64,000 nt of DNA, from positions 702,776 to 766,775 of the forward strand of contig UESW01004259.1 in NCBI GenBank assembly GCA_900491605.1. The letters run 5' to 3'. A program made the position numbers and the translations under genes. The notes beneath the pieces are model-generated. The model ran no database searches. It saw only the letters and a program-made list of their open reading frames with translations, and had not been told where the DNA came from. This document shows positions 1 to 11,177 of the stretch, piece after piece. Each line of letters begins with the position of its first letter. Position 1 is the stretch's first letter. This DNA comes from Calamus simplicifolius. Lineage: Eukaryota > Streptophyta > Magnoliopsida > Arecales > Arecaceae.

Positions 1-69
1 AGATTTGCAAAGGCAGCGATCCAGTTCAAGCCAGAGTTGGCTGCATCTTATAATGAACCAACCATATAA
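1..69 (+). CDS. 3' end of an unrecognised host gene (last exon, partial)
   Basis: The window opens inside an open frame of 22 codons that ends in TAA at 67-69. The peptide starts RFAKAAIQFK and ends SYNEPTI. In the second copy (43570-43638) a CAG stands just before the ATTTGC that starts this segment, so it could be a terminal exon behind a splice acceptor. I do not recognise the protein. The composition looks coding, but the stretch is too short to be sure and the rest of the gene lies left of the window. Confidence 0.3.
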   Translation, partial: RFAKAAIQFKPELAASYNEPTI

Positions 70-1576
70 GCAGTGATGATTCCTGCACTCAGAAGATACC
101 TATCCTCGGTAATTGTATAGTCAGCTAAGTTGTGTTGCTTCCAGCGAGAACTGTACAATACAAATACACACACTCCTGAATAAATTATGCTAGTTTGGTG
201 TTTTTGATGAGCAAAGATATTGATTTTTTTTTTCTGAATTATGTTAGAACCAATTATATGTTATTTATGTTGAACTTTTGCTACTTCTGGATGCTGCTAC
301 TGTTTTATATTTTGCGCATTGATACAAATATCAATCCTATTCTGAATATCAATCCAATTCTTTTTCTTTTTTGGCCTTGTAATTGTGGGATAAGACTTTG
401 CTGTATGAAGGTCTAGAAGTTAAGTTAATGAGATAACAGTTGTTAATACAAAGACAATAATTTTGATTTCATGTACTAAGGAAGTTCTCTACACTGTGTG
501 GCATGAGAGGAATATATACAATAATTTTATTCGATCAGCCTGCATGCGATGATTGTAATCTGGGTATCATGAATTTCGATATGATAATGGAACCATTAAC
601 ATTAATAGAAGAATTCAGAACACACATTTATACAATAGCACTAGACTTTCTATGTTAACATCACACCCTTCCATACTTTATAGAAAACATGAACACAAAT
701 CCATCTTGAATCAAATATTAGAGATTTGGAATTACATAATCATCTCAACTCCTAAATTTCATACCAATTATGAACATGATGTTAGCACTATTAGAGGTTT
801 TTTTTTTTCCAAAACAAAAGAGAAAGAACAATGAATGCTATACATGACAAAAACATTTTAGCATGAATTAAAATTGTTCACAGATCAAACTTCATCATGT
901 TAAATTTACTGTGCTAGCCGGTTATCCGGTTATCAGTTTTGTGTAGGGATTAGTATCTGTGTGACATCCATACCAGCCAATAAATATTAAATCTGAGTCA
1001 ATATTTATCACTCCAATAAACATGGTACATCCTAATTCATAATGATACAAGCTCATGCCCTGCTTCACCCTTCTGAATATCAGCGAATGACCATCTCAAA
1101 CAGCTTTATTTCTAAGGCAGTTTAGAGCTTTTCTCAATTGGATTTATAACCTCATGTTGGGAGGCCCTAGGAATTGATCTATCAATTTAATGCAGTAACA
1201 GTACAAAATGCCATTATACATGAGAATAAATGCTACAAATTAAGGTAACCGTAAATAACAGCTTCTGCAATACCAACAGTCATGTAAAATACACATGTTG
1301 ACGTGTAGCCAATATTACACATATCCCCAGTTCTTACTGTGAATTCTGAGCTCTTTTTAATCTGTTCTAAAATGCAAAATTTAGGTGAATCTGATCCCAA
1401 CTCAATTGTTTGTGGGTTGGATTTGGCTTTGTCTTCTGAACAAGGGGTGGAGACAAATGGGAAAGGACAAATGCAAAGTGGCACAGCATTGAAGGTGGTG
1501 TAAGAGAAGAGGTGCTGAGAACTAGGTTGGGGATAATGATAGAATGATAGAAAGAGATAAATTCCAGTTTTGAAGA
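70..1576. other. Non-coding stretch, no supported gene
   Basis: The sequence is AT-rich with stop codons in all frames. A reverse-strand open frame at 1233-1480 is also open in copy 2 (44798-45115), with a hydrophobic C-terminus, but it has no recognisable domain. Because the two copies are nearly identical, its conservation is not evidence of selection. The first part is probably 3' UTR of the gene ending at 69. Confidence 0.5.
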
Positions 1577-2617
1577 GGGGGGGACATTTCCTGACATTTT
1601 CTGACAGGCAAATCTCGCACCGCCGTGCCTTCGGTGGGTTATTGTAGGACTTTATGCATAATACCAATAAAAGTAGGACTTTATGCATGGAACGTATGCG
1701 GCCATTCGTGCTAAAAGTAACAATCAACATGCCATGTGCACGGTTCTGTACCATATACCGTGTAGAAAGATTTTTCTATCAATAATATTTTTAAGAATTA
1801 ATTTATATAATACATAAATTAAAATCTATAATTTTAATTTAAAAAATATAATATTATTTAAAAACATAAAACCTATAATATAATTATAAAAGATATCATT
1901 TTATTTCAATTTAAATACTTATAATAGAAACCAAAATAATTGAATAAAAATTATTATTATTTAAATTTTACTTTATATTTGTATATCAGCCTATTTGTTT
2001 TAGAATTATTGCTTGAAGTAAATGTGAGATTATTTTTAAACCAAAAGCTTTAGAATTCATGAAAAATATTTAATATTTATGAATAAAAAATTATCATGAG
2101 AATTTGATTCATATTTTAAGAAGTCGCATTCTATGTATATTAATACTTTAAGAAGTGACGTGTATATCATCGGTTTGTTATTATCTTTTAAGTTTACAAC
2201 ATATGAATTAATTTTAAATCAGTTGTTGATATGCATGGTCTAGTAAAGGCGAATCTCATAGGAAACGTTAAAGTAACGGCACGTCTCTTTAATCTGTGTA
2301 AGTAAATATATATAGCCAATCAATGCGATGCACGTGTTCTTGTACCGCATGAGATGCCTTAGACTTTCTCAACACGGGAAATGCTTGTAAATCAATTCGT
2401 GGGGGGCGGGGGTTTTCGTGTGTGGGTTTTCACAAACGCCTGCGAGTTTATTATTATTATTTAAATTTTTTTTTAAAACTATAAAAGGTTAACAGGTTGT
2501 TCCTTTCATAGCTCACTTTACGTTCGCGAACTCGCGAACGCTACTCGCAAGGAAGCGTAGCGTTCGCGGGCTAGCGAATGCCTGCGGGCATTTTTTTATT
2601 TATTTATTTATTTATTT
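1577..2617. other. Copy-1-specific upstream region of the P450
   Basis: This 1.04 kb has no counterpart in copy 2, which carries 6.9 kb of different DNA here. It is AT-rich from about 1780 to 2220, then changes character with a G-rich tract (2401-2412) and a CG-rich hairpin (2521-2570). No ORF is supported in it. Confidence 0.7.
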
Positions 2618-2661
2618 TAACGTTAAAATTAAGATTAATTAACAGGTTGCTCCTCCATCCC
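2303..2661 (+). promoter_or_regulatory. Putative core promoter and 5' UTR of P450 copy 1
   Basis: A TATA-like box (TATAAAAG) lies at about 2480-2487, and a second TATA-like string with a CCAAT lies at 2303-2320. A G-box CACGTG is at 2331-2336. A CGTGTG at 2417-2422 fits the brassinosteroid response element CGTG(T/C)G that BZR1 is known to bind in DWF4/CPD-type promoters, but one six-base match can occur by chance. If the box at 2480 is used, the 5' UTR would be about 150 nt and would contain the hairpin at 2531-2570. Confidence 0.35.
2521..2570. repeat. CG-rich inverted repeat / stem-loop upstream of P450 copy 1
   Basis: Two overlapping inverted repeats are visible. CGTTCGCGA and TCGCGAACG (2521-2529, 2532-2540) are separated by 2 bases. 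CTCGCGAACGCTAC (2531-2544) pairs with GTAGCGTTCGCGGG (2557-2570) across a 12-base loop; all pairs are Watson-Crick except one G-T. A CTAG follows directly at 2571-2574. The block is absent from copy 2. Confidence 0.8.
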
Positions 2662-5600
2662 ATGGCTTTGGAGCTCCTCGTAGTGGTTTCTCCTGCCATG
2701 ATCGTAGTCCTCCTCATCTTTATTAGCTTCAAGATAAGAAGCGGTGGCACTGATGGAAACCCGAAAAAGCTCCCACCGGGGAACCTTGGATGGCCTCTCA
2801 TCGGCCAGACCATCCCTTTCATGCAGCCCCACTCTTCCGCCACCTTGGGAGCCTTCATGGACCAAAACATCGCAAAGTGCGTAATTTGCACCTCTTTTCC
2901 ATCCCCCATGCATGCATCTGGCTACATATCCCAAATTAAGTCCAACTCGATCTCATGATCTCCCTCTATATAAAATCTCTCTCACACAGTACTCCTATCC
3001 CCCTCCCTCCCTTGGTTTGTCTCATTTTTGGGCAGGTATGGGAGGATCTTTAAGATGAACTTGTTGGGGAAGGCGACGGTAGTGTCAGCGGACCCGGAGT
3101 TCAACCGGTTCATCCTCCAGAGCGAGGGGAAGCTGTTCGAGAACAGCTGCCCCACGAGCTTCAAAGAGATCATGGGGCCGTGGTCGATGCTCGCACTGGC
3201 CGGCGACGTGCACAAGGAGATGCGGTCCATCGCCGTCAACTTCATGAACAGCGCCAGGCTGCGCACCTTCTTCCTCCCCGACATCGAGAAGCAGGCGTTG
3301 GAAATTCTCCACTCCTGGAAGGACCGCGCCACCTTCTCCGGCCATGAACAAGGAAAGAAGGTATATATATATATATATTGAAAATGCTACGTACATCGAT
3401 CGCCATGGCGACTACTGGAGTACAATTATGAGTAGTAGTGGTCGATCTAAAGGGTGATCAGTGATGATATGTGCGCATGCAGTTTGCCTTCAATCTGATG
3501 GTGAAACATCTGATGGGCATGGATCCGGGGATGCCGGAAACCAAGCAGCTAAGGCTGGAGTACCGTACATTCATGAAGGGAATGGCTTCCATCCCTTTGA
3601 ATCTACCTGGAACCGCATACAGGAAAGCACTGCAGGTATATATATATATATATATATAACTTTAATTTCTCTTCTGCGTCATAACTTTCTCAGGCTTTTT
3701 AATTACCTATCTCATCTCAACTTGTTGCTTGCTAGATCTTCTCGATCTCTTCTTGTTGCTCAATGCTCACCTAATAATTAATCCTAGTTCTTTTTGTTGA
3801 TAAGCTTAGGTCCGGTATGCAGCTAGCAGATATATATAGAGGTTCCATTGCATGCAGGAAGAATTAATGCCATTACGGTACAATATTTGACATTTCTACT
3901 ACTTAGTATATTTGATCTTTGGAAATAATTAGTTAGCAAATTCAGAGGGAAACTTAATTATCACCTACCAATTACGATGTTGAAGTCTAGTGTGCTTCCT
4001 ATTCCCTTTGTTTCTTGTCAGAATCGGACCGAATCGGCTGGTTCGACCGGTTGAACCAGGATCCAGAGACCAAGCCGATCCGATTCTAATATAAAATCGG
4101 ATATGTAAGAGATCCGGAATAATCCGATCAATCCATCCGATTCATTTATGAATCGATCAACTCAGTTAATCTTAAATTTTTTATTAAAAATTAATTTATT
4201 AATATAAATATATTTTTATATTAATATAATTGATTGATGGTTCAGTGATCCAATAACTCGAACCCTTTTCCGGGCCAATGCTTGAACCGGAGCTGACAAC
4301 TATAATTTCTAGCAAGCAGGCAGATTCTACCGTGCTTCCTTATATCTGATATAGAATGAAAAATGTAATGAAAACTAACCGTAGGATAGAAAATGAACGC
4401 TAGCTCCAAATTCTATTGTGCATAACCTGCCATCCGATTAAACTCCGTACGTGGTGCTTTACGAACTTGAGGGCCAAAATAAAATTAGATTTAAATCCCG
4501 TAGGCGTCCGGTAAAAAGTTTCCTGGTGTAAAATACTTAACCGAACTTGAGGACCAAAATGAAATTAGATTCGACGTACTGTAAAAGGATTAGTACCATA
4601 AAATTTACCAACTTAAGACTTATAATTGATTTAATTCGTCAAGACATTAAACGAACGGTCTAGCGCGTTTTTAAATTTAAATAAAGAAAAACTGTCTCTT
4701 TCTTAAAACCCTATGTCTTTTTAATTTACTGTTGGTAATGGAAAATAATAGATTTTAAATCGTATAACGCAAATTAAGACGTTCTGATTCTTCTATATAC
4801 GAATCCATTTCATTTCATTCCAACGTGATCATCAGATTAGATGCCTCAACATTTTATATTAAAAAAAATTATTTATAAAATTTAAATATTTTCTTTGATT
4901 TCGAAATATATTTTAATTTATATTTTTTTGATAAATTAGATTTATTTAATATAAATATTATAATATATTATGATTTGACAGGAGGAAAAGGAAATGTAAC
5001 CGCGTCAAAAAACAAAGTTTACGCAGCGAATATTTTCTCCAGCGTAGCCTTCGGGAAAGAGAATTCAGGTGACTGACGATGCTTCCGGCGTGATAGGAAT
5101 TTAAGACAAGAGGGAAGATTAATGGAAGATCACTGGCATTAGAAATATTTTCATGCGAGACGTAACCTTTGACAGAGTCCAACGGACATGCCTTCGAAGT
5201 GGTTCCCAGTTTTTCCACCACCTTGTTCATGCGTGCTGCTGTCACTAAACAATCATATGAATTGAAAATTTGATGATCAAAATAAATTTAAAACAAAAGT
5301 TTAAGAAACAAAAGTATATTTTGGCCAATGATAAGATGTCTATCTTCTTCTCGCTCTTGCTAAGTGTTTCAGAAATTACGTACATGGTGATCACAAGTTA
5401 TTCAAATTATAATTAATTTTGAATGTATAAAAAGGTTAAAATTCTTGAAAGCAATATCTACTCGATGGTAGGTATATGTACGTATCTTATTACCATAAGT
5501 TGAATGATTTTTTTTTGGATTTTTTTCGCCTCTTCTTTCCACCTGGTCTTTACAGTCAAGGGCCATAATCCTCAAAGTCATCCGACAAAAGCTGGAAGAG

Positions 5601-8600
5601 AGAATCCAGAAGGTCAACGACAAAAGCGAAGGCTTGGAAGAGGATGACCTTCTAGCTTCAGTATTTAGGAACACAAATCTTTCCAAAGATCAGATCCTTG
5701 ACCTCATACTAGGCTTGCTCTTCGCCGGCCACGAGACCTCCTCCGCTGCCATCGCCTTGGCCATCTACTTCCTAGAATCATGTCCCAAAGCCGTCCAGCA
5801 GCTAAAAGTATGCCTCATATATCTATCTCCCCTCCACCTTAATTTCCATAAGACTGCATCAAATTTTATAGCCGTTATTCTCCTCCATTTCATCTCGCAG
5901 GAAGAGCATGCGGAGATCGCCAGACAGAAGAAGATGGAACACGGCGAGACAGGACTGAACTGGGATGACTACAAGCAAATGGAATTCACCAACTGCGTAA
6001 TTAAGCTCCCATGAGAACATAATTTACCTTTAAAGCACAAGGGATCGAAGATGAAAGCTAGCTCTAATGGAAGACTAACGTTTTGTGCTTTAATTTGTTA
6101 ATTAAAGGTCATCAACGAGACCCTTAGACTGGGAAATATTGTCAAGTTCGTGCACAGGAGAGCTATTAAAGATGTTCAATTTAAGGGTACGTTGGTTACT
6201 CTTTGGTTGCACTTCTTTGCATGGTAGGTTTGTGACAAAATGACACTGACTAATTCCTTGTCTACTTTAATTGGGTGAAGGGTATGACATTCCATGTGGG
6301 TGGGAGGTGGTGCCAATCATATCAGCAGCCCATTTGGATCCTTCAATTTACGATGATCCACAGCGCTTCAACCCGTGGAGGTGGCAGGTTAGCTCTACCA
6401 AGCCATGTGCACCAACTGTTAAGATATTGGTTATCTTTCAATAATTTTTTTTTTCTATTTTTTAATAGAATATACAATGAGCTACACAAAAGGTTAGTCC
6501 TCCCTCTCCTAATATTCTTAACTTCTAAATCCTGATACGATCAACAATATTATCAGGTTGATAAGCTGGCATTTTTAGTTGTCATCCAGGATGTTGAACC
6601 AATTGCCTCTTGAGCTACCATGAGACGACAAACCAAACTAAACCTGCATTAGGTGGTGGAACCTCTTGTCTTGTTCTGTTTTTCATCTATTTTAACTTTA
6701 CAGACAGGGAGGTTTATGTGCAATCTGAATAGCATCATCATGCTGCCAATGTACTAATTGAGGAGGCTCCTTGTTTAGGCTGAGTGATGCCCAAATTGCA
6801 TGAAACTTGAATGAACTAGATTGAACTAACCATGTAAAATTGAAATGCTTGAGCTTAGTGTCACCATGCAGTAATTTGTGCCAACATAGAAATGAGTTAG
6901 TCAGATACTTTAACCAGATGTTTCATTGATACCTTATGCACCTACAAATCCTTCTAAAATCATGCTTTGGAAAGAAATATAAAAAAATTGGGGTTCACTA
7001 GTTTGATAGAAGAGAGAGAGAGAGAAAGAGAGAGAAGAGATTTGCACTTATCCATGTTTCAGTACTAGGCTGGCCTTTCTCCCATTCTAATTTTCAAGAA
7101 AAATCTAGGAAGATAACCATGACTAATAATTAATTTGTCATAACGCCATAGCAAGCAATGCCACACCATACAACTTCCATCATGTGCCTAATAATCCTAC
7201 ATGAGACCATTCTTTCCAAACAAGAAGACAACTAGAATCTATGTTACTTCTCATATTAATGACCTATGGTCTACTGTTGCCAGCTGTAAAAGATGTCATG
7301 TCCGCTATAATGAATGGCAATGATTTAGTCATGTGGATCACTATAGAAAGCAGTTTGGCAGGTGAATCATCGATAGTGACCCATCATTGTTCATTTAGAA
7401 GCCTGCCTGTTGAACTCAGTACAATGATTCTTTTCTCTTGCATATAGAAATGTCCACCATCTTTCTTATGAAGCTCAGAGAGATTTACTGGGGGAAGAAG
7501 TTTTGCATGATAATGTTGTTTTCTCTCTTTCAAGAATGTGACTTCTATTAAATAATGGTCTAGGTGACTGCAATTTTACGTTTTTGAAAGGTTAAGTAGA
7601 TTCTAGCACTGTTATTTCATGGTTGAAGAAGCCCCATTCCGCTGATGCATTTTATCATCCTTGATTGCTCGTTATTTCTCAAAGCTTCTCCTCTGTTGAG
7701 TCTTGCTCTGCATCTCATTAACTTTTAAGTGGAGGTAGCTGATAACATATAACAACAATGAAGAAAAATGAGTTGATTAACATGAAACATATGTATCCTT
7801 TTTTTGAGAAGAACAAAACATATATTTTATTTAGAAATTGTGTCATTCTATTGGAAATGTAGTTAATATTAACTATTTCTATTTATTGATAGTGGCATAT
7901 AAATAAATTATGGCAAAGATGGCAAGCAATCAAGTATAAATTTCATGGAAATGAAAATATTTAGATAAATAAACAAACAATTCTGCATGGATGAGGAGAG
8001 AGTTACTTCAGTGATGTGGTCCCATGTCACTGGGTGATCCGTAGCTGCATCCAATTCAAAGTGGCACGTTGGTGTCAGGAGGCTGCATGTGATTCAGATG
8101 CTGCATAAATATATTTGAAGTAGAGATGATAAGTATAAGATATCTTTTTTTTTAATTATTTTTTGAAGTAGAGATGGTAGGTAGATATTAAATAACAGTA
8201 TCCTTAAACCTTTTTACCTCCAGCAACAGTATCTTTACTAGCTATTCTATCATTGGAAGTCAGATGGTTACAGAAATATTGAAAGAGAGACATCTGAATC
8301 AGCTGACCAACAACTCCAATCCAATTGATAACTTGCATAGTTTAATGAGAAACTAAAACATTTTAATCCAAAGGAACTATGCTGCTTATAATGAATTTAA
8401 TCAAAGATTTCCCACATCTCATAACCAACATTTTGTCCAATGCTGTAGAAGGTTTTCTTGCTTACTTTGTTTGACCATCTTCATTCAAATGCAGGCTATC
8501 TCTGCCAACTTGATGAAGAACAGCAATGTGATGTCCTTCAGTGGTGGCCCAAGACTATGCCCTGGTGCGGAGCTTGCAAAGTTAGAGATTGCAGTCTTCC

Positions 8601-8716
8601 TCCACCACCTTGTTCAGAGATATCAATGGGAGCTGGCAGAGCATGACTACCCTGTTTCTTTCCCTTTCCTGGGGTTCCCCAAGGGCTTGCCAATCAAAGT
8701 TCGTCCTCTCCAGTAA
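2662..8716 (+). CDS. CYP90B-like: CYP90B (DWARF4)-type cytochrome P450, steroid C-22 hydroxylase-like, intact copy
   Basis: Eight exons read as one 482-codon frame: 2662-2876, 3036-3360, 3483-3635, 5556-5807, 5901-5996, 6108-6186, 6281-6387 and 8495-8716, all with GT-AG borders. The product has an N-terminal membrane anchor (residues about 4-24), the hinge LPPGNLGWP, the I-helix AGHETSS, the K-helix ETLR (ExxR), FNPWRW, and the heme loop FSGGPRLCPG with its cysteine ligand. Family knowledge: CYP90B enzymes hydroxylate C-22 of campestanol-type sterols in the ER, the rate-limiting step of brassinosteroid synthesis; in some monocots relatives act in steroidal saponin synthesis. The segment LNLPGTAY and the 8-exon layout favour CYP90B over CYP724. 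An upstream in-frame ATG at 2578 would add 28 residues; I chose 2662 because the anchor follows it directly and copy 2 has only this start. Confidence 0.85.
3636..5555 (+). other. Large intron 3 of P450 copy 1, with degenerate repeat content
   Basis: This 1.9-kb intron holds a CCGGTT-rich patch at about 4024-4290, with imperfect inverted strings such as TTCGACCGGTTGAACC, which look like a degraded transposable element. At about 4464-4590 the phrase GAACTTGAGG(G/A)CCAAAAT occurs twice, roughly 80 bp apart. A reverse-strand open frame at 4958-5245 is not recognisable. The same content is present in copy 2 (53145-55059). Confidence 0.5.
6388..8494 (+). other. Large intron 7 of P450 copy 1
   Basis: This 2.1-kb intron separates the FNPWRW exon from the heme-loop exon. 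It contains a short (GA)n tract near 7012-7038 and no recognisable gene. Copy 2 has the same intron plus a 46-bp tandem duplication. Confidence 0.6.
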
Positions 8717-9084
8717 ACCTGAAGCACAAGGACCTGAGACTTGCTGGTTTTGGTTATGTTATTCAGGTCCCCAAATGATTGTACCAAGATCAGAAGGATT
8801 TGTTTCATGTGCTTTAGCCCTTCGCCATTCCAAGCAAACCAATCCACAGTTGATGTCATTGCATTGAGTTTGAGATGCCAGGGCAACCTGTTAGCTCATG
8901 TGTAGGCAATCAATTTGATTGCGGGGTGCATGCTTTTGAAATCTTCATGCAATCCGATTTTTTGGTTGTAACATAGTTTTAGTAAAAATTATTGGCATGA
9001 TGTTCATTGATTGATCTAATCCCTATTCCACATAGTAGATCAAATCTATCTAAGAATTTTTTCTGCATGGCAAACACCTAAAGA

Positions 9085-10390
9085 ATGGCATCTAAGTTTA
9101 TCCCTTCAATTATTAGAGAGTCTGCAGATCTATTCATGATGGAAGAAAGAACCCATACCTTTAGGAAGGACAATCAAAAAATGGTTTTCATTCCAATGAA
9201 AGGGAAGGATTTGACAAAGCCCAAGCCAGCAAAGTTGCATCAGTTTGCTCTGCTTGAAGCCTTTTATGGAGGAGGTTATGGAGTTTGGAGGTGCTCTCCT
9301 TACTGGAAATTAAGGTAGTGTTTTATAGAAAAAATATTATCCATGGATAAGTGTACGGGATAGAGTTTGTCCCCTAGCTATAGGAATATCCCTTCATTGA
9401 TCATATCAAATGCAAAAAGATAAATCCATAGGATAACTTTTTTTTACTCTTATTTGGAGGGATAACCAGCTATTCCTGCATTAGGGAATAAATTGAGGGG
9501 ATATCTCATGGTTAATCATGGATTATCCCTTTGGTTAACTTTATTCCCAGCTATCCCTTATAGTTATGGCTTTTGGGGATAAGAGGGGATATCCAAGAGA
9601 TATTCCCTCTTATTCCCTATTTCAAACACTACCTAAGGGTCAAATAGATTTGACTTGAAGATGTCCATCCTCTGCTCGAAGGCTATAAACATGTTCTCTC
9701 AGATAATTTTACTTGCTAGTTTGCCACCAGAGAGATATTCAACAATCATATTGTTCTCATTCTCGGAGCCAATCTGCTTATCAAACCGGCTTATTGGATG
9801 AGTCTTTTAGAGTATGAGTTGAGAAGAAAAGTTCAGAAGCTACTTGACAAAGGATTAATTTGGCCTGGCATGAGCCATCGTGCACCACCAGTCTTTTGAG
9901 CCGAAAGAAGGATCGAACGTTGCATGTATGTGCGGATGGTAGAGCAATCAATAGAATGTAATATAATATAATAAAGTCAAAAAGTTTACATTTATACTAT
10001 AGCTTTTCAGTTTTATTAACTCTAATAACAGTTTTTACCTTGATAGCAAAGCAATGCACATAGAATGCACGGCATATTACTGGTTACAATAAAATACCGC
10101 TACCTAGTCCCTGGATTGGATGATATGTTAGACAGAGTACAAAGGTTTTTTTCCTAAATAGATTTGAAGAGTAGGGATCATCAACATGGCGTCAAGCCTG
10201 GTGATGAGTGAAAGATAACGTTCAAGACACGAGGCATCCATTACAGGTGGTTGGTGGTTTTTTTTTGCCTCTCTAATTCTACAACGTTTCATTGGTCGAT
10301 TCATAAAGGTTTATTTTGATTATATATGTTGGTGTACAGTCAGTCCTACATGACATCTCGGAGATGTGTTAGATGTTTTGAGGAAGGAAG
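9085..10390 (+). pseudogene. Ty3/gypsy pol remnant (protease-RT spacer and RT), interrupted by a MITE and by Copia-1
   Basis: With frame changes, the plus strand reads as a decayed gypsy reverse transcriptase. The order is a spacer ending before 9314, then after the MITE a VHPLLEGYKHV-type segment, KPAYWMS / LRRKVQKLLDKGLIWPGMS (about 9785-9880), VPGLDDMLDRV, IDLKSRDHQ (about 10160) and a broken VYFD.I motif (about 10310-10330) corresponding to the FDDILVYS catalytic block. Stops and frameshifts are frequent. The reading stops at 10390, where Copia-1 begins, and resumes at 17542. Family recognition rests on motif order; the element is clearly dead. Confidence 0.75.
9314..9633. mobile_element. 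Tourist-like MITE with TAA target duplication
   Basis: The 320-bp element starts GGTAGTGTTTTATAG and ends CTATTTCAAACACTACC, which are imperfect terminal inverted repeats. It is flanked on both sides by TAA (9311-9313 and 9634-9636). A 3-bp TWA-type target duplication and a GGTAGTGTTT-like terminus fit the PIF/Harbinger (Tourist) class. It sits inside the gypsy remnant, so it inserted later than that element. It has no coding capacity. Confidence 0.75.
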
Positions 10391-11163
10391 TAGTATCCCA
10401 TTTAGAAGATAGTCCTATTTTAGCTTAATCGTCGGATAATTCTCTATGTCATCCACTAGTTAATGAGTGGTAACAAAATCTCTTAAATAGTGTTAAACGC
10501 TTGAACGCCTGTGGTGGATTAAATAGTGTTAAACGCTTAAACGCTATTTTGATGGGAGTAGGCGAGTGTTAAACGCTTAAACGCTACTTTGATGGGAGTA
10601 GGCGGTGGAAGGAAGTTAAGATATCTCTTTAAATAGAGATTCCTTCTAAGGCTACCATCAAGAGAAAACCATCGTGTGAGAAAACCAAAAAAAAGCCAGA
10701 GAGATTGGATCCCTGATCAAGAGCATATCCTGAGGGCATACACCATCGTGTGCGATAGCGGCATACACCATCGTGTACGATAGCTCATTGATTGGAAGCA
10801 CTCAATCAAGGTTTTCAAAGCGGTAGATCAAGCGGTAGATCAAGATCTCAAGTACTCCATCAAGGTTCCCCAAAGCGGTAGATCAAGATCCTGAGATGTG
10901 CAGCTGATTTAGATCGAGAGGAAGATCAAGATCCTTACCCTTATCTGGAAGAAAATCAATAGCAATGGCTGGAGGTATTATCGATCTTGACTTGCTTTAT
11001 TCTCATGATAAATATATTGATCCCATGTTTTCGCATATCTAATAGGATCAATATATTTAAATTAAGTCTAAGATCTTGACTTGCTTTATTCTCATGATAA
11101 ATATATTGATCCCATGTTTTCGCATATCTAATAGGGATCAATATATTTAAATTAAATCTAACA
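10391..11163 (+). repeat. 5' LTR of Copia-1
   Basis: It starts at TAGTATCCC, shared with the 3' LTR at 16930, and ends at CTAACA before the primer-binding site. It is 161 bp longer than the 3' LTR because of several internal tandem duplications: an 88-bp one at about 10983-11160, a roughly 43-bp one at about 10518-10604, and short ones near 10741-10790 and 10820-10842. Confidence 0.85.
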
Positions 11164-11165
11164 TT

Positions 11166-11177
11166 TGGTATCAGAGC
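11166..11177 (+). promoter_or_regulatory. Primer-binding site of Copia-1 (initiator-Met tRNA)
   Basis: TGGTATCAGAGC lies 2 bases after the LTR end CTAACA. It is the standard complement of the 3' end of plant initiator-methionine tRNA used by copia elements. Confidence 0.9.

Larger units (their letters stand above)
1..1576. repeat. Duplicated segment, copy 1, left arm
   Basis: This stretch matches 43570-45206 almost base for base. The differences are small: copy 2 has 4 extra bases near 43653, lacks an 8-bp repeat present here at 918-931 (ggttatcc twice), and has about 60 extra bases near 45079-45138. Base 1 aligns with 43570, so the duplication continues left of the window. The match ends at a G-run at 1577, where copy 2 becomes a long poly-G tract. 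Confidence 0.95.

Noticed and set aside
1233..1754. Reverse-strand open frame with a hydrophobic C-terminus, also in copy 2 (44798-45115)
   Set aside because: No recognisable domain; its N-terminal part differs between copies through an indel, and persistence between near-identical copies is not evidence of selection.
7012..7038. GA-rich microsatellite in P450 intron 7 as a regulatory element
   Set aside because: A short simple repeat in an intron, of slightly different length in copy 2; nothing points to a function.
9085..9318. 77-codon open frame considered as a separate small gene downstream of the P450
   Set aside because: Its sequence fits the protease-RT spacer of a gypsy element and it runs into the MITE; the RT motifs continue in register beyond the MITE.
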